Source of the DNA: Burhinus oedicnemus
Taxonomy: Eukaryota; Chordata; Aves; Charadriiformes; Burhinidae
DNA length: 64,000 bases
Assembly: GCA_008921705.1 (NCBI GenBank)
Contig: VFFE01007192.1
Coordinates: 529,011 to 593,010 of the forward strand
Direction: 5' to 3'
In this document: piece by piece, positions 61,404 to 64,000 of the stretch
Position numbering within the stretch: the first letter of the stretch is position 1
How the letters are laid out: each line of letters opens with the position of its first letter
The notes under the pieces: generated by a model
Database searches by the model: none
Told to the model about the DNA's origin: nothing
The model's input: only the letters and a program-made list of their open reading frames with translations
Translations under genes and position numbers: made by a program

Positions 61404-63139
61404 TTCCTGAGGCAGACATGAATCTGGTCACCTAATGTTAGAATTTCTTTAATTGTAGTAGCTATGTAGGTTTTTCTGTAGCTGCACCCTTACTGTGAGC
61501 ATGTTACCTATGTATTATGTGTCATAAGACAACCCTTCTGAAAAGGTGTTAAATGGCGTTAAAACACATTCAAAACCTTCTCGCTCTTCTTTACCATTAC
61601 TAAGTCAATAATAAAACAAAGGTACTTACTTTCTCACATTTTATGTGATCAGAATAGAATTTAAGAAGACAATTTCAGAAATGCTAGTTTGGGATTTCTT
61701 GCACCAATTGTACTTTGGAACAGTACATAAAAAATTCACAAATAGCAGTTTGCTTAAGAAGAATTGTTAGGTGATAATTTTTTAAAGATAAAATGACATA
61801 GGTTAAATTCTATGTAAAATTTTCCTTATGCAGGGAATTGCAGAGCAAAACGTAAAGTGAAAAAGCGTAGGGAATTTCTTGATAATGGAGGCAAGCTAAA
61901 CACATTACACATTTGGTAAATTTGAACATACAGATAAAGGGATTAGAATCTGGTTTTGGAGTGAAAGAAAAGTGACAGAAAGAAAAAGGGGGAGGAATGT
62001 ATTGAGAAACCACAGTCATCTCTGCCTGATACGATACATCATTGGATGTTTGGGAGATACAACCAGAACAAAACCTACAGAACCCAACCCAGCAATGAAG
62101 TACTTCCTCTGAGATACAGCACCTTGGACAGTACTGTGACATTCTGATCCCATGGTCTTATCAGCAATGATTTGCTAATTAACATGAGTAGCTAATCACA
62201 TTTCAGAAAAATAGATAATTTCCTGGAATTAGGAAATGTGAAAGTTAGGGTTTACTGATAGTTCATAGAAAGCCTTTACATTTCTCCCTTCATATATCTA
62301 TCCAAGACATGAATTCACAGCAGATTCACAGTTCTGCTGCTCTGGTTTTGAAATGGAGTAACACAGTTGAAAGTTGGCTTCAAAATCAGAAACATTGAGT
62401 TCTCATGAGCGCTCTACAAATATAGAAACCAAGGACTCATTGCTTAATATTGCTTAGAATTTTGAACTCAGTTATGACAGGTCCATATCTATCTTAGAAG
62501 TTGCTTTTACACTGCTGTAGTTCAAAGGTAAGATTTTCAAAATCATTCCTTCTTGGATTAATTACTGTTTCACTGAAACCAGTATTACATTTTCCATGAC
62601 TTAAATAGAAAGGAAACTACACTGATACTAAATGAACATTTGATAATAATATTTCACTTGATTGACTCTCAGTTTGTACAGATTTAACTGCCAGGAGAAC
62701 GAGACACTGTATTTATCTTTGATCACTTCTAGAAAAAAAATATCAAAGGATGTTGTGTTAAGAGGATATAGTCAACAGTCTTTGAAATCAGCATGGATTT
62801 TAACTGAATAAAGACTGGAAGTCTGGGCCTGAAAGCAGAGGAAGCAGCACTTCAAGGCTCAGGATTAAGAAACAGAGCGGAAATATATGGGACGTTTCCA
62901 ACTTGTATTTAACCCTTTGTTTTTTATTATACCCTTCACATTCTCACCAGTACTCCAGATGTCACTATTATCTGTAATGAAACCATACCTTACAATCTAT
63001 TTTTCCTTTTTTTTTTTTTTTCTCACCTATCATATACTTTGGGACATGTTCTAAAGGGCAGATTTGTTCATTCTTTACTTGAACCCATGGAATTCTAACT
63101 ATGCATCAAAATACTAAGTAAAAAGATGTTAAGATTCTG
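61404..63139. other. AT-rich non-coding DNA
   Basis: No repeat was recognised. The minus-strand open frame at 61810-62142 (110 codons) has no motif. A poly-T run lies at 63007-63021. Confidence 0.5.
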
Positions 63140-63660
63140 AAATTGAAAGAGACCATTTAAGCTACTGGTGCAAGTACCTTCGTTTTGCAGACCCTCGCAC
63201 TGTACAACCCTTTCTATGGCTATATCATATAAGGAGCTATATCAATTCCATCTGAAAAACTTCATAAAGTCCTTGAGCTAGGAAGCTTATTAAAATGTCC
63301 AGCTTTCATTTATTCATATACATATTCATAGGTTTTATGTATTAGTTTTTATTCCAACATTCCTTATACCTTAAGTTGTTTTGATTGTTTTCTTTTCCTT
63401 CTCTAATCCTTCTTCCATTAATAAATTAAAAACGTTACTCATATCCCACTTGGCTTTTGTTTTTGCAGGCTGAAGAAACAATATGCTTTTAATTCCCTAT
63501 TCTAAATTAAAGTTTTCATCCCTTCATCCAAGTAATCCTTCCTTTTATAGTCTCGCATTCCATCTATTCGTTTTCTTAAATATGATTTGAATTGTTTGTG
63601 GGCTCTTTCTGATATCTTGTCAGTAGCACATATGCTTCCCTATTGTTACAGGAAGTTTAT
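63140..63660 (-). mobile_element. Possible ancient CR1-type LINE, minus strand
   Basis: The succession of short boxes, in plus-strand order, resembles the antisense of an old amniote CR1: GAAAGAGACCATTTAAGCTA (63148), ACTCATATCCCACTTGGC (63437), TTTTGCAGGCTGAAGAAACA (63461), and TTTGAATTGTTTGTGGGCTC (63585). In other copies, similar text marks the reverse complement of the thumb and C-terminal coding region. Decay is heavy and the call rests on memory of the consensus. Confidence 0.35.
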
Positions 63661-63956
63661 TCTGTCACCTCTTCAGAATTATCTTTTTCAGACTCGTATT
63701 ATTGTGGCAATACATAGTTCCTGTGTGATCACCTACTACAACTGCTTACTTTTTTCAATCAATTGCTGCCAACAAGAAAAACTTTCTGTGAGTGACTTTT
63801 CATTATGTATTACTGATTTTCGACTTACGTATGTCAGTCTGGTTCTCAAAATCATTCATTTTTTCCTCTTTAATAGCACCTTTTTTTCAATAGGAGTCAT
63901 CCTTTCAGAGTTGCCGCTATCAAAAAACATTAGTATATCCCCATTTTGGGGTGAGC

Positions 63957-63980
63957 TTTTTTTTTTTTTTTTTTTTTTTT
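63957..63980. repeat. Poly-T run (T24)
   Basis: About 24 T followed by further T-rich sequence to the window edge. It may be the reverse-strand A-tail of a retrocopy lying beyond the window. Confidence 0.9.
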
Positions 63981-64000
63981 ATATTTTTTTTCTTTTAAAT

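Noticed and set aside
63461..63490. Acceptor-like TTTTTGCAG followed by GCTGAAGAAAC
   Set aside because: It falls inside the probable ancient CR1 antisense region, where this word is part of the repeat.
1..64000. tRNA, rRNA, snRNA genes and CRISPR arrays
   Set aside because: No box A/B pairs, U6-like starts or regularly spaced repeats were seen on either strand by eye.

Overview
This is vertebrate nuclear DNA, almost certainly from a bird. It is AT-rich, has no continuous protein-coding gene, and holds at least ten recognisable fragments of the avian CR1 LINE. These show the CR1 reverse-transcriptase reading frame ([12 protein letters not shown] motif, [14 protein letters not shown] motif, [13 protein letters not shown] motif) and the CR1 3' end (ATTCTATGATTCTATG or ATTCTGTGATTCTGTG tails). 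Two older, strongly decayed CR1-type copies and endogenous-retrovirus remnants add to the bird/reptile signature. Nothing prokaryotic, plasmid-like or phage-like is present: no operons, CRISPR arrays, tRNA or rRNA genes were seen.

Layout. 1-5.1 kb is unique AT-rich DNA with a GC-richer, repeat-like block at 1.87-2.41 kb. A CR1 3' fragment at 5.1 kb runs into two adjoining microsatellites. 5.6-16.9 kb is mostly featureless. CR1 copies follow at 16.9-17.8 kb (+) and 27.6-28.6 kb (-), with an ancient CR1-type copy at 18.6-19.25 kb (-). A well-formed candidate exon lies at 22772-22986 (+). A short 3' CR1 fragment with a possible 9-bp target-site duplication lies at 29.7 kb, followed by a 20-N assembly gap at 30.37 kb. 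30-46.9 kb is mostly unique sequence, with one old CR1 at 35.1 kb and a 32-bp perfect palindrome at 40.94 kb. Two old CR1 tails sit at 46.96-47.9 kb, and a probable retrovirus-derived remnant at 50.0-50.5 kb. The densest repeat cluster is 54.5-60.7 kb: a solo LTR, a minus-strand CR1, a long plus-strand CR1 and another plus-strand CR1. The window ends in a decayed CR1-like stretch and a poly-T run.

Genes. No gene can be named. A few short open segments have good splice-site or polyadenylation context (13353, 22772, 26231, 61277, all +). They could be exons of an unannotated gene or lncRNA in whose introns most of the window would lie, but this is inference. The CR1 protein fragments are dead: each of the three copies that keeps the reverse-transcriptase core has lost a catalytic aspartate or carries stops and frame changes. 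I found no convincing novel biological system. The items most worth checking are the 22772-22986 exon, the LINE-tail-seeded microsatellites, and the inverted CR1 pair at 55.4-58.3 kb.
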